Assembly (NCBI GenBank): GCA_015233615.1 | Contig: JADFXJ010000011.1 | Span: 1-50,209 of the forward strand | Length of the DNA: 50,209 nucleotides | Direction: 5' to 3' | Origin: Nitrospirota bacterium | GTDB lineage: Bacteria > Nitrospirota > Thermodesulfovibrionia > Thermodesulfovibrionales > Magnetobacteriaceae | Part shown: piece after piece, positions 17,738 to 26,599 of the stretch | Layout of the letters: each line of letters opens with the position of its first letter | Position numbering within the stretch: position 1 is the stretch's first letter | Translations under genes and position numbers: made by a program | Notes under the pieces: model-generated | What the model was told of the DNA's origin: nothing | What the model saw: the letters and a program-made list of their open reading frames with translations, nothing else | The model's database searches: none

Positions 17738-18666
17738 CTCACCACCATTACGGAATTATCTGCGTTTAATACCAGGTTAAAGGCAGTGCCTCCCATAAAG
17801 AAGCGCCTTAAACCTACCTGGGCATCCGATGCCACCACTATGACGGAGTACCTGCGTCCATACTTAACGATCTCTTCCACCGGGTTACCTATTGCCACCC
17901 TGTTGTCCAGACTCTCGAATCCCGCCTCCCTGAGTCTCCTCAAACCCTCGCTAATGACCCTTTTGTGAGTCTCCTCATCCTCGGATTTTGTGGCTACCGA
18001 CAGGAGGGAAACCGAACAGGAGCAGAGACTGGCCAGAGTGAAGTCTTTGAGCATCACTTCGTAGGCCCGTTCGCTTCCGTCCAGGCACACTATATGCCCA
18101 TGTCCCTCTTCGAGTTCCCTTGCTACGAGGACCGAGCACGGTGCGTGTACCACCACCTTTTGAACCTCCGAGGATACGAAAAAGCGTCCGAAACCGCGCT
18201 TGACCTTCGACGCTCCAAGGATTATCAACCCATAACCGCCACCCTGGGCTTCGTCCAGTATTTCTGCGGCCACGTTGCGTCCGCTTTTCATTTTCAGGTT
18301 GATCTTCTGCCCGTTAGGTGACTTGTAGCATGTCTGGAAGTTTCCCAAAAGTTCGCCATCGAAGCTCCTCGATATATCCTCGCTCCAGTTATCGCTCATC
18401 CAGCCGAAACTCACAAGAGCCTCCCTGGCCTCCTCCAGGTACCGGAGTTCCGGTACGGACATACCCCAGTTACCGGCGTCGCCGTTTTGGACGTGAGGTT
18501 GGCCGCCAACGGCTTCAGGCCGGTCATCCGAACGAACATGGAATATAGTTATATCGGCGCCTATACCACTGCTTAACCTGGCACCGTAGCGCATTCCCCT
18601 CAGCGCGTCGTTCGAGCCGTCTATACAGATCAGTACTTTAAACTCGGATTTTCTTTCCATCGACAT
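17734..18666 (-). CDS. Tandem universal stress protein (two UspA domains)
   Basis: 310 residues from ATG 18666. The N-terminal UspA domain (about 8-165) is longer than usual and includes LGASKVKRGFGRFFVSSEVQ in place of a clean G2xG9xG(S/T) ATP motif. The C-terminal domain (about 170-310) has VVASDAQVGLRRFFMGGTA, also degenerate. Nucleotide binding is therefore doubtful in both halves and the protein may act by dimerisation or partner binding. It overlaps the upstream 45-codon gene by one base (TGATG) and the downstream SulP gene by four, a tightly coupled operon. A -24/-12 promoter candidate lies upstream. GTG 18669 is an alternative start. Confidence 0.88.
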   Translation of the reverse strand: MSMERKSEFKVLICIDGSNDALRGMRYGARLSSGIGADITIFHVRSDDRPEAVGGQPHVQNGDAGNWGMSVPELRYLEEAREALVSFGWMSDNWSEDISRSFDGELLGNFQTCYKSPNGQKINLKMKSGRNVAAEILDEAQGGGYGLIILGASKVKRGFGRFFVSSEVQKVVVHAPCSVLVARELEEGHGHIVCLDGSERAYEVMLKDFTLASLCSCSVSLLSVATKSEDEETHKRVISEGLRRLREAGFESLDNRVAIGNPVEEIVKYGRRYSVIVVASDAQVGLRRFFMGGTAFNLVLNADNSVMVVR

Positions 18667-18803
18667 CACGTCCTCACTCTATTGGACGGGTTCGTGGCCT
18701 CCGATATAACCTTACCCGTCGCGTTATCGTATGAATGTTTCTTCTTTTGGCTGCTTCCTTCACCGACTCCCTTCACTACCAATAACTTCCAGTAACCCTT
18801 CAT
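18666..18803 (-). CDS. Unannotated 45-residue protein heading the UspA-SulP operon
   Basis: A perfect AGGAGGG lies seven bases before the ATG at 18803. The frame runs 45 codons, starting MKGYWKLLVVKGVGEGSS and ending NPSNRVRT, and its TGA overlaps the UspA ATG (TGATG). Codon use, ribosome binding site and coupling all argue that it is real. It is basic with a short hydrophobic start and a polar C-terminal half (YDNATGKVISEATN); no domain is recognised. It is likely a small partner of the UspA or SulP protein, which is inference from position. Confidence 0.7.
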   Translation of the reverse strand: MKGYWKLLVVKGVGEGSSQKKKHSYDNATGKVISEATNPSNRVRT

Positions 18804-18871
18804 AAGTATTCCCTCCTGCTATGTTAGTTGCCGCGATGCCGTTTCTTTTTGAACCGTTTTACTTCACATTA

Positions 18872-18887
18872 TGCAATAATGATACCA
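18872..18887 (-). promoter_or_regulatory. Candidate sigma54 (-24/-12) promoter for UspA-SulP operon
   Basis: The minus strand reads TGGTATCATTATTGCA: GG and GC at the invariant spacing and a perfect TTGCA -12 element. The -24 element is TGGTAT instead of TGGCAC. It would give a leader of about 55 bases before the 45-codon gene. Two stronger copies of the same signal precede the UspA genes at 26180 and 27550. Confidence 0.5.
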
Positions 18888-19600
18888 GAGGCGTAAGTCG
18901 TTGATTCTAATAGCATTACCAATGGCGGGACATTATCAGTCGTTAATATTCTTAACAGTGTAGGCGAAAGTGTTTATTTTACGAACGGTGCCGCAGACAA
19001 GTCAGACGGCCTGAGGCTGCCGATACTACTTTGAAATTCCCGTGCATCGAGATAACAGGGGTTCCCCCAAAAAATAAGGCTCTTTTCGCGTCGGGTTGGC
19101 CTGAGGGGTTGAGCCGAGTAATCGCAAAGCATCCATTCCCCCCGCCCCTTCCTTGAAAAGGAAGGGGAGCCTCAGGGGAAGGACTCTGCCCTTCCCCTTG
19201 AGAAACCCCAACCTGCAAGGGGCTTCGCCCCCTTGACCCCCGACGTCAGGCGCGCCGAGAGCAATGAACCCCGGACAACGATGTGGTCCTTAAGGGGGTT
19301 TCAAAAGGGGGCGAAGTCCCCTTTGGCTCCTCTTTCCTATTAGGAAAGAGGCGGGGGTGATTGGTGCCCTTGCCCTTTTAGGGCGAGCGGATGATACCCG
19401 GGACAATTACCATTATCATGTACCCTCGTCAGATAGCCGTGAGGCATTCGGATTCGGCGGCGATTGCCCCGCCGCTACGACACCGGCGAGACGGCCCGCC
19501 CGAGTCGCTTTCCCTGCAAGCATGCCTGCTATTTTATGCCGCCAATACCGGCTTTGGCTTTCTTCACGATATTTTTTGGGGGAATTCCCGGATCAAGATA
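18888..19600. repeat. Repeat- and hairpin-rich noncoding stretch (includes R2 copies)
   Basis: No gene is visible in about 700 bases. Several G/C hairpins occur: CCTTCCTT/AAGGAAGG at 19149-19166, AAGGGG CTTCG CCCCCTT at about 19217-19234, AAAGGGG/CCCCTTT at about 19304-19324, and CTCTTTCCTA/TAGGAAAGAG at 19330-19350. The segment 19129-19172 (GCATCCATTCCCCCCGCC then the CTTCCTT hairpin) is homologous to 37899-37942. These look like dispersed short palindromic elements rather than functional RNA. Confidence 0.6.
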
Positions 19601-19604
19601 ATGG

Positions 19605-19634
19605 TTCACATTTACATATACTTAATGGTATAAT
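19605..19634 (+). promoter_or_regulatory. Sigma70-type promoter before methyltransferase
   Basis: TTCACA (19605-19610), an 18-base spacer and a perfect TATAAT (19629-19634). Transcription would begin near 19641, leaving a leader of about 180 bases before the methyltransferase gene. Confidence 0.55.
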
Positions 19635-19765
19635 ATAAATATATACATTTGACGTTTACTATACATATTATACAATGTCTAAGATGTAATCGGCGGCGGA
19701 AAAAGGAGATTTTTGGAGTATGCCATAAATGTAAGAATACTCGCGTGGATACGCTGTGAGAAAAA

Positions 19766-19781
19766 CGCTTCGTTTGAAGCG
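19766..19781 (+). other. Leader hairpin upstream of methyltransferase
   Basis: CGCTTC GTTT GAAGCG forms a perfect six-base-pair hairpin in the transcript leader, 40 bases before the start codon. The ATG at 19821 has AGGA only one base upstream, too close for efficient initiation, and a 7-codon overlapping frame starts at 19808. Together these suggest restrained translation of the methyltransferase. Confidence 0.4.
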
Positions 19782-19820
19782 CAAACAAAACACAAGCGAA
19801 ACAAGATATGACATCAGGAT

Positions 19821-22409
19821 ATGATAGATAACACGGTTTTACACAAGATTAACGATGCCTTCATAAAGATAGGGTATGAGCCCGGCTTGATCAAGCCGGA
19901 TTACCGGTTTGCAGATCTCTTTTCGTCGAATGTGACTGACCGCACCGTTGACGTCGCTATTTTCGGGCAGGAGCCGCCGGATTACCGTTCCGCCTGTTTT
20001 GGTATCCAGGCGGCAAGGAAAGATCATTCATCTTTTGAGCTTGCCAGGGAACTAAAAGCTTTTGGCGCTCCACAAGTATTTATTGTGCTCAATGGCGTTA
20101 CCGAACAATGGGCCGTTACCGACAAAGACCCTGTCCGTAAAATGAAACTTAAAACCGTCGATTTGACGGAATTCATAATTCGGCATGAAAGCGAGTGGGC
20201 CCCTAAGACTATCATAAGAGCAAAATCCGGTTTTGCTAAACCGTCATCACGACAGTTGGATTTTGTTGACATCGGACTTCTTCCGGCATTGGAAAATCAA
20301 GCGGCGGTAAAAATTGACTATTTACTAAGAGATATACTAAACAACGCCGAAAACCGAATGAAGGATAGTCTGCTTTTTGATACTTCAAAAGAACGTATCG
20401 CGGCGGTTTTCAGAGTCGTTTTCAGGTTGTTGGCTGCAAAACTGTTCAAAGAACGGGATATAAAAGGTTTTTCGAATGTCGATTTCTCTTCCCCTTATGA
20501 TGCATTGGGGGCTGTTAGCAATCATTACGGATCGTCATTACCGTCCGGCGCTTTAAAGTTTCCCGATGAAATTCTAAAAGATATATGGCGTGAAATATGC
20601 GGTATCTTTTACTTAAGAAATATATCGGTAGACACACTTGCATATATTTACGAAAATACTTTTGTCACCCCGGAAAACCGCAAAGAATTCGGCATTCATA
20701 GCACGCCGTCTTATGTCGCGGATTACGTCCTGTCACAGATTCCTTTTGAGGAGTTGCCTGATCCATCGGTAGAATTGACGGCAGCGCAGTGGAACACTAC
20801 GGATCTCACGTCCGGCCAAGGCATTTTCCTCATAGCAGCCATGAGAAGAATGCGTGATTTTCTGCCTCAATACTGGAATGGCCAGCAGCGTCATGAATTC
20901 TTTGTTTCCCATCTTCACGGCATAGAAATCGATCTCTTTTCGACTGAGGTTGCCCGCATGTGTCTGATGCTTGCCGACTTTCCCGAATCTAACGGTTGGC
21001 ATTTGGACAACGCGGATGTATTCGAAGGCAGAAATCTCGAAAATGCCGCGGCTAATACAATGATACTCGTGGGCAATCCCCCATTCGAGAACATTAAAGG
21101 AAGAAGACCCAAGACGCCTTTCCCCGCGGAGCTGTTAAGGCGGTCCTTACCTTTATTACCGGCGGAATCTTTAATCGGGATGGTTCTTCCACGTTCTTTT
21201 GTCATTGGGGACGATTATAAGAAAGAACGTAAAATGCTCCTTGACGACTTTGAACTTATTTCTATTACCGATTTGCCATATCGTATTTTTCAGCATTCGG
21301 ATATGGAAACAACGGTTATAGTTGCGCGTAAACATGAACCTCGCAGTAACGGATTCGTCGTAAATCGTAAAGTGGAAAATAGGGACAGGGAAAGTTTCAG
21401 CATAAGGCATCAGGTTACATGGGAAGATAAAGTACAGCAGTCCTATTTCAATGACAAAATGAATGGGCAACTCTTAGTTCCTTGGCCGCGTGAAGTCTGG
21501 GAATATTTGGAGCACTATCGAAAACTCGGCGAGGTGTCCGATATTAAAAAAGGTGTCCAATACGTACCGAATTTGGGTAAAGAAAAATTACGTGAGATAG
21601 TTCGTAACGAATCCTTTGACGGATCGGTTCCCGGTATATATCATATTACCAAGGGGTTCTATCAGTTTGTAGCACGGAAAACCGTTTATATGTCCACTGA
21701 CGAAAATATCAGACGACGTAAAGCATGGAATTTGGATTGGGCAAAACCTAAAATTGTCATTCCGGCAGCGATAATGTTGAGAGGTCCGTGGAGATATGCG
21801 GCAATTATCGATAATGAAGGACGATTTGTAAGCCATAGGTTTTTTGCTCTTTGGCCGAAACCCGGAACCTTAACCGTTGAAGTATTGGCGGCATTGCTCA
21901 ATTCTCCGGTAGCTGAAGCTTTTACTTATACCCGTACTTTAGAAAGGGATCTTACAAAAAGAGTCTACGAGAATATACCTATCCCTGAAATATCCTCCGA
22001 TTCCGGGCAAATTATTCATTCCCTTGTTAGAGATTATCTCACTGCAGTAGAGAGCTTTGAAGCCGTCCCCAAAACGTCAGGTAAAACTCACTCTTTGGAT
22101 TTACTCAATGATGAATCTGAGGCTAAAAAGATTCTGCTTCGCATAGATGCCGAGATTCTGAAGCTTTATAAACTTCCACCCCGACTTGAAAGAAAGGTGT
22201 TGGACATTTTTTGGGGGCCCCAACGTCATGTCCCCTTTAAATTTACGGGATACATACCTCCAGAAGATGAATCATGGATTCCATTGCATATTTATATATC
22301 CGACCGATTCAGGGATGCGACGCCTGAAAAACTCATGGAACGTATGCCTGTGATTCATGATAAAGCGCTCCTTGATTATCTGATTAGCCTTGGAAGGGAA
22401 AGCGAATGA
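19821..22409 (+). CDS. N6-adenine DNA methyltransferase, type IIG-like restriction-modification protein
   Basis: 862 residues. The N-terminal 180 resemble the HsdR-N/type IIG restriction region (VDVAIFGQEPPDYRSACFGI, then VFIVLNGVTEQWAVT), though the expected ExK is replaced by QAARK, so cleavage activity is uncertain. The central methyltransferase fold has a modified motif I (TTDLTSGQGIF, about 325-335) and motif IV NPPF (VGNPPFENIKG, about 418), the amino-methyltransferase signature. The C-terminal 350 residues look like target recognition plus a helical tail. It would methylate adenine in a specific site, possibly with restriction. Base composition is lower in G+C than its neighbours and a repeat-rich spacer precedes it, both consistent with transfer. 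Its stop overlaps the start of the PIN gene by four bases (ATGA). Confidence 0.85.
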   Translation: MIDNTVLHKINDAFIKIGYEPGLIKPDYRFADLFSSNVTDRTVDVAIFGQEPPDYRSACFGIQAARKDHSSFELARELKAFGAPQVFIVLNGVTEQWAVTDKDPVRKMKLKTVDLTEFIIRHESEWAPKTIIRAKSGFAKPSSRQLDFVDIGLLPALENQAAVKIDYLLRDILNNAENRMKDSLLFDTSKERIAAVFRVVFRLLAAKLFKERDIKGFSNVDFSSPYDALGAVSNHYGSSLPSGALKFPDEILKDIWREICGIFYLRNISVDTLAYIYENTFVTPENRKEFGIHSTPSYVADYVLSQIPFEELPDPSVELTAAQWNTTDLTSGQGIFLIAAMRRMRDFLPQYWNGQQRHEFFVSHLHGIEIDLFSTEVARMCLMLADFPESNGWHLDNADVFEGRNLENAAANTMILVGNPPFENIKGRRPKTPFPAELLRRSLPLLPAESLIGMVLPRSFVIGDDYKKERKMLLDDFELISITDLPYRIFQHSDMETTVIVARKHEPRSNGFVVNRKVENRDRESFSIRHQVTWEDKVQQSYFNDKMNGQLLVPWPREVWEYLEHYRKLGEVSDIKKGVQYVPNLGKEKLREIVRNESFDGSVPGIYHITKGFYQFVARKTVYMSTDENIRRRKAWNLDWAKPKIVIPAAIMLRGPWRYAAIIDNEGRFVSHRFFALWPKPGTLTVEVLAALLNSPVAEAFTYTRTLERDLTKRVYENIPIPEISSDSGQIIHSLVRDYLTAVESFEAVPKTSGKTHSLDLLNDESEAKKILLRIDAEILKLYKLPPRLERKVLDIFWGPQRHVPFKFTGYIPPEDESWIPLHIYISDRFRDATPEKLMERMPVIHDKALLDYLISLGRESE

Positions 22410-22921
22410 AGCATTATCTGTTCGATACAAACATCCTTGGCCATCTTGCTGATTTGAAAGACGGTAACGATAGTACTGAATGCAAGGCTCTGGATAAGCA
22501 TATGAAAGAGCGCCCAGAAGGGACAAAAATTCTCGTGTGCCCGATAAGCGTTGGAGAGGTTGAATATGGGGTGCGGGTAGCTCCACCAGATTATGATAAG
22601 CAAAAACTTGAGCGATTCAGAAAGGTTGTTTACGAATATTCTCAGGGTGATATGGATATAAATGCCAATCTGGCGCGTAACTGTTACTCTGTACTTCGGG
22701 CAAAGTTATACGATCATTGTTTTCCGAGTAGCAAAAAAAAACAAAGAGTTGAAGAATGGATGAATCCTACCACGTCGAAGGAGCTACAAATACAGGAAAA
22801 TGATCTCTGGATCGCGTCCGTGGCAATGGCTTACAATCTGATCTTAGTTACGCAAGATAAGATGAATGTAATAAAGACGGTTGCCGGCAACGATATAACA
22901 TTCGAGAATTGGCTGGTGTGA
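22406..22921 (+). CDS. PIN-domain ribonuclease (VapC-like) without a visible antitoxin
   Basis: 171 residues forming a single PIN domain. The four acidic catalytic residues can be seen: Asp 7 (LFDTNILGHL), Glu 51 (SVGEVEYG), Asp 133 (ENDLWIASVA) and Asp 151 (LVTQDKM). PIN domains are Mg-dependent RNases, usually toxins with a small antitoxin gene just upstream. Here the upstream partner is instead the 862-residue methyltransferase, which overlaps by four bases, so the nuclease is translated only with it. No antitoxin-sized gene precedes it; the 25-codon basic frame just downstream is the only small candidate. The pairing suggests a defence or addiction function, by inference. Confidence 0.85.
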   Translation: MKHYLFDTNILGHLADLKDGNDSTECKALDKHMKERPEGTKILVCPISVGEVEYGVRVAPPDYDKQKLERFRKVVYEYSQGDMDINANLARNCYSVLRAKLYDHCFPSSKKKQRVEEWMNPTTSKELQIQENDLWIASVAMAYNLILVTQDKMNVIKTVAGNDITFENWLV

Positions 22922-22998
22922 TGAAACCAAGGACACCCAAATTCCGATCCCCGGTCGCCGACGGCGACAAGCATAGAAACAGAGGAAAGATGCGATGA
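22921..22998 (+). CDS. 25-codon basic frame coupled to PIN gene
   Basis: An ATG at 22921 overlaps the PIN stop (TGATG) and opens MKPRTPKFRSPVADGDKHRN, ending after 25 codons. It is very basic and has no ribosome binding site of its own apart from coupling. It overlaps a second 14-codon frame (22995-23039, with AGAGGAAAG upstream) that in turn overlaps the histidine kinase start. It could be a true small protein or simply a chain of short frames that passes ribosomes to the kinase. Confidence 0.3.
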   Translation: MKPRTPKFRSPVADGDKHRNRGKMR

Positions 22999-23029
22999 AA
23001 GGTTTCGGGAAAGGTTCCGGTAGCGATCT

Positions 23030-24622
23030 ATGTACCTGAAAAAAAACATCATGCTCAGGTTTTTAATAACCGCCCTGGTGATTGTAATAATGGCGGGTTT
23101 CGAGTACGTTAATTTTATCGGCATGAAAAAGGAGATACTCTATCTCGAATCCACCGACACCATACGTAGTAAATGCCTGCAACTAAGGCGCCACGAGAAA
23201 AACTTCTTCCTCTATAAGACTTCCAGCTCGCAGGACGAGATCGAAAAGGTGCACGTTTACATAGAAGACCTCTACGGGATCCTGAACGAAAACGCAGGTA
23301 TTGACACCACCGGCAAGCTTTACACGCTGAGCTTGCTCCTTAAAGATTATGAGGGTAGTTTTAACCGGATAGTTTCGCATACGAAAGAGCTCTCCGGCAA
23401 ACTGGAAAAGATGAGGGTCGTCAACGGCAGGAAACACGAGTTCATTCCCCTTATCGAATTAATCTTCATGGAACAGCCCCAAAAGGTCAGCGACTTTCTC
23501 AAGGAGACCTTCTCCCTTATGCCGGATAGTGACATTGTAAAAGAGCTCAAAGCCCTCGATCGGGAAATCCAGTCACTCAGGAAGACGGGTGAGACCATCA
23601 TAAGGGTATCGGGCGAACTCGACAAGGGGGCACGGCAAGACGTAGACCACGCGATAAATCTCTCCCGAAACGCCATACTGATATTTTTACCCGTTTTTTT
23701 CATCGTCGGCATCAGTTTGCTGTTCTTAATGAGCAGCGGCGTTGCCAACCGGCTTAACGTGTTGGCCACGATGGTGGAAAAGGCCGGCAAGGGAGTTTTC
23801 ACGGACAGGTACATAATGCCGGCGAACTGGAAAAACAAGGATGAGATAACCATGCTGTTCGAAAAATTCAGTGACATGTCTATCCAAATCCTTCAGAGGG
23901 AGCAGGAACTCAGAAGGAAAAACGAAGAACTCCTCCAAACCAGGAAACTGGCGGCCATCGGCACGCTTGCCGCGGGTGTGGCCCACGAACTTAACAATCC
24001 TCTCAACAATATTTATCTTTCGGCACAGATACTTGACAGGGAGGTAGTGGACAATTTTTCTCCTTACATTGGAAAAACGATAAAGGAAATGCTCGGCCAG
24101 ACCAGGAGGGTAAAACGCATCGTCGGGGATCTTCTCGAATTCGCACGGGGAAAGGAACTGATCGTAAGGAGCGTGGACATCTCTCACGTTATCCAGAAGG
24201 CATACGAAATGGTGTCCGCCACCGCCGACACAAAAAACGTCGCTTTTACCCTTAACGCTCCCCCGGAGGGTTTGCCTGCCGTAATGGACCCGGAGCGAAT
24301 GGAAAGAGTGTTTATCAACCTTTTTTCGAACGCAGTCGATTCCATGGCAGGCGAGGGTGCCGTCACTGTAGACCTGGAGACGAACGGGGACAATATTGGT
24401 ATAGCCGTTTCTGACACCGGTACCGGGATAAGCACGGAGGATCTCGATAAAATTTTCGAGCCGTTTTTTTCGAAGAAAGAAAAAGGCACCGGACTTGGCC
24501 TTGCGATTGTGTATAATACAATTGAAAAACACGGCGGCGACATAAAAGTGGAAAGCGAAAAGGGCAAGGGTACCACATTCTATATCACTATTCCCGTATG
24601 GAGAGACGGTTATGGTACTTAA
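23030..24622 (+). CDS. Membrane sensor histidine kinase of an NtrC-type pair
   Basis: 530 residues: transmembrane helix 1 (about 9-27), a helical periplasmic sensor (28-215) with the RRHEKNFFLY block seen in HBM-type ligand sensors, transmembrane helix 2 (about 219-240), HAMP (240-290), a HisKA helix with GVAHELNNPLN (His near 319) and an HATPase domain (about 415-528; NLFSNAVDSM, SDTGTGI, GTGLGLAIV). It should autophosphorylate and pass phosphate to the NtrC-like regulator whose gene overlaps it by 11 bases. HBM sensors often bind organic acids or other small ligands, but the signal here is unknown. The ATG at 23030 has only AAAGG upstream and lies inside a chain of short overlapping frames from the PIN gene. 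Confidence 0.92.
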   Translation: MYLKKNIMLRFLITALVIVIMAGFEYVNFIGMKKEILYLESTDTIRSKCLQLRRHEKNFFLYKTSSSQDEIEKVHVYIEDLYGILNENAGIDTTGKLYTLSLLLKDYEGSFNRIVSHTKELSGKLEKMRVVNGRKHEFIPLIELIFMEQPQKVSDFLKETFSLMPDSDIVKELKALDREIQSLRKTGETIIRVSGELDKGARQDVDHAINLSRNAILIFLPVFFIVGISLLFLMSSGVANRLNVLATMVEKAGKGVFTDRYIMPANWKNKDEITMLFEKFSDMSIQILQREQELRRKNEELLQTRKLAAIGTLAAGVAHELNNPLNNIYLSAQILDREVVDNFSPYIGKTIKEMLGQTRRVKRIVGDLLEFARGKELIVRSVDISHVIQKAYEMVSATADTKNVAFTLNAPPEGLPAVMDPERMERVFINLFSNAVDSMAGEGAVTVDLETNGDNIGIAVSDTGTGISTEDLDKIFEPFFSKKEKGTGLGLAIVYNTIEKHGGDIKVESEKGKGTTFYITIPVWRDGYGT

Positions 24623-25997
24623 AATACTCGTTGCAGAGGACGAAGAGATCACACTGGAGCATCTCCTGTACATTCTCGGCAAGGAAGGCTACGACGTAAC
24701 CGGCGTAAGCAACGGCCTGGATGCTCTGGAAAAAATCCAGAGCGAAAGTTTTGATGTCCTGATAGCGGACATAAAAATGCCCAAACTCAGCGGCATGGAA
24801 TTGCTCGAAAAAGTATCGGCAAAGTATGGCGACCTCATCGACGTAATCGTCATAACCGCCTACGGCAGCATCGAGTCGGCCGTGGAGGCCATGAAAAAAG
24901 GGGCCGGAGACTACATAACGAAACCTTTCGATCTCGACGAACTCATCATGAAGATAAAGAAGATCGAAAAGCACAAGTCGCTGTTGAAGGAAAACGCCGC
25001 GCTAAAAGCCTCCGTGGAACCGGACAAGAACCTTCGCATCATAGCCAACAGCCATAGCATGGGTGAGATACTCGGGCTTATAGAGAGCATAAAGTACTCC
25101 GACTGCAACGTTTTACTTACCGGGGAGAGCGGCGTGGGAAAAAGCCTCTTTGCCAAAAAGATCCACTTCACGGGAGAGCGGCGGTTGATGCCCTTCCTGT
25201 CGTTAAACTGTGCCACCTTTACCGAGGATCTCCTGAGCAGCGAGCTCTTTGGTCACGAACCGGGCGCCTTCACCGGCGCCGTTAAAATGAAACACGGCCT
25301 CGTCGAAATAGCGGATACGGGTACTCTTTTTCTTGACGAGATAGCGGAGATGTCGCCTTCGATTCAGGCAAAACTGCTAAAATTCATCGAGGATGGGGAG
25401 TTCTTCCGGGTGGGAGGCGTCAAGCCCGTAAGGGTCGACGTCAGAATCATAGCCGCAACGAACAAGGACATTCCTTCGCTTCTTTCAAGCGGGGGATTCC
25501 GCAAGGACCTGTATTACAGGCTCAACGTCATGGAGATATACATACCGCCGCTTCGTGAGCGCCCCGAAGACGTCGGGGCATTAAGCGCCTACTTTCTTCA
25601 AAAACACCGCCCCCGCTACGGAAAAAAAATAACCGGCTTCGCTATCGATGCCCTTGAAGCCCTGGTAAACTACCCGTACCCGGGAAACGTCAGAGAACTC
25701 GAAAACATCGTCGAACGCGCCCTGATTCTCGAACAATCGTCTCTGATTACAACGGAAAGCCTTCCGCAAAAACTCGCGAAATCCTCCGCCGCCTCCTGTG
25801 CCGCCTCCGAATCAGCCTCCGGTGCCGCTTCGGATCAGGTACACGTCGGCAAAATCGGCGAGATCAAGACCATCGACGAGCTAAACAAGCAGTACGTGCT
25901 AAAAGTGCTCGACGTCCTTGGAGGCAACAGGTCGAAGGCGGCGGAGGTACTCGGAATATCGAGGACCAGCCTCTGGAAAATCCTCAAGGAAGAATAA
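24612..25997 (+). CDS. NtrC-family sigma54-dependent response regulator
   Basis: 461 residues: receiver domain with Asp 53 (VLIADIKMP), AAA+ domain with Walker A GESGVGKS (about 171), the sigma54-contacting loop GAFTGA (about 218), Walker B TLFLDEIAEM (about 238) and arginine-finger region, then a Ser/Ala linker (about 390-410, low complexity) and a Fis-type helix-turn-helix (about 415-458; NRSKAAEVLGISRTSLW). All residues needed to activate sigma54 polymerase are present. It overlaps the kinase gene by 11 bases. The two strong -24/-12 promoters immediately downstream, before UspA operons, are its most likely targets. Confidence 0.95.
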   Translation: MVLKILVAEDEEITLEHLLYILGKEGYDVTGVSNGLDALEKIQSESFDVLIADIKMPKLSGMELLEKVSAKYGDLIDVIVITAYGSIESAVEAMKKGAGDYITKPFDLDELIMKIKKIEKHKSLLKENAALKASVEPDKNLRIIANSHSMGEILGLIESIKYSDCNVLLTGESGVGKSLFAKKIHFTGERRLMPFLSLNCATFTEDLLSSELFGHEPGAFTGAVKMKHGLVEIADTGTLFLDEIAEMSPSIQAKLLKFIEDGEFFRVGGVKPVRVDVRIIAATNKDIPSLLSSGGFRKDLYYRLNVMEIYIPPLRERPEDVGALSAYFLQKHRPRYGKKITGFAIDALEALVNYPYPGNVRELENIVERALILEQSSLITTESLPQKLAKSSAASCAASESASGAASDQVHVGKIGEIKTIDELNKQYVLKVLDVLGGNRSKAAEVLGISRTSLWKILKEE

Positions 25998-26118
25998 AGC
26001 CGCCACTGCGTTCACCGGCGTTCAGTATTTAAACACTCCACAAGACCATTCGTTACATATCTAAACACCTCCGGCAAGAAAGCCAAATATTATCCTTTAA
26101 AATCAGCTATTTATAATC

Positions 26119-26134
26119 TGGCATGATTCCTGCT
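26119..26134 (+). promoter_or_regulatory. Sigma54 (-24/-12) promoter of uspA gene
   Basis: TGGCATGATTCCTGCT: invariant GG and GC at correct spacing, TGGCATG close to TGGCACG, and CTGCT at -12. Transcription would begin near 26146, about 35 bases before the UspA gene at 26180. It shares TGGCATG and TGCTTTATAT with the promoter at 27332, so the two are probably co-regulated by the adjacent NtrC protein. Confidence 0.75.
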
Positions 26135-26179
26135 TTATATATTCCATAATAAACGAAAATCCGAAGGAGGAGAATCGAT

Positions 26180-26599
26180 ATGAGGAATTTTAGAAAGCTG
26201 TTAATCGCCATCGATAGTTCCAGGGAAGTTTTGAAGGCCGGACTGAAGATGGCTAACGACGAAAAATGCTGGGTTACGGTTGTAAAAGTCCTTCCGAAGT
26301 ATGAAGGGGACATAAACCTGGTTGGTGTAAAAAATATTGAACAACTGCTGACTTCGGATGGTAACAAGGTAGCCTCCGATATCAACAACGAAACGAAAGA
26401 CGAGCGTCTCAACATAAGGACAAGAGTGGAGTACGGCGAGCCGTCGGAGAAAATCGTTGAGGCGGCAGAGGACGAACGGTGTGATCTTATAGTGATGGGT
26501 TCCCGTAAGATGGGATGGCTGGAAAGATTCCTGCGCGGTAGCATCGTCGAGAAAGTAATAGACAACGCAAGCTGCCCGGTACTTGTCGTAAGGGTTTAG
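26180..26599 (+). CDS. Single-domain universal stress protein
   Basis: 139 residues, one UspA fold: LLIAIDSS at the start, EYGEPSEKIVEAA, and LIVMGSRKMGWLERFLRGSI near the end. The ATP motif G2xG9xG(S/T) keeps the first and last glycines, but the middle one is Lys (GSRK), so ATP binding is uncertain. The start follows AAGGAGGAG. It stands alone, with a sigma54 promoter upstream and a degenerate tandem repeat beginning inside its last codons. Expected role: stress or energy-starvation survival, controlled by the kinase/NtrC pair just upstream. Confidence 0.9.
   Translation: MRNFRKLLIAIDSSREVLKAGLKMANDEKCWVTVVKVLPKYEGDINLVGVKNIEQLLTSDGNKVASDINNETKDERLNIRTRVEYGEPSEKIVEAAEDERCDLIVMGSRKMGWLERFLRGSIVEKVIDNASCPVLVVRV

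Noticed and set aside
18960-19640. Several 60-90-codon frames in the repeat-rich spacer
   Set aside because: They follow G/C palindromes and have low-complexity products; no ribosome binding sites.
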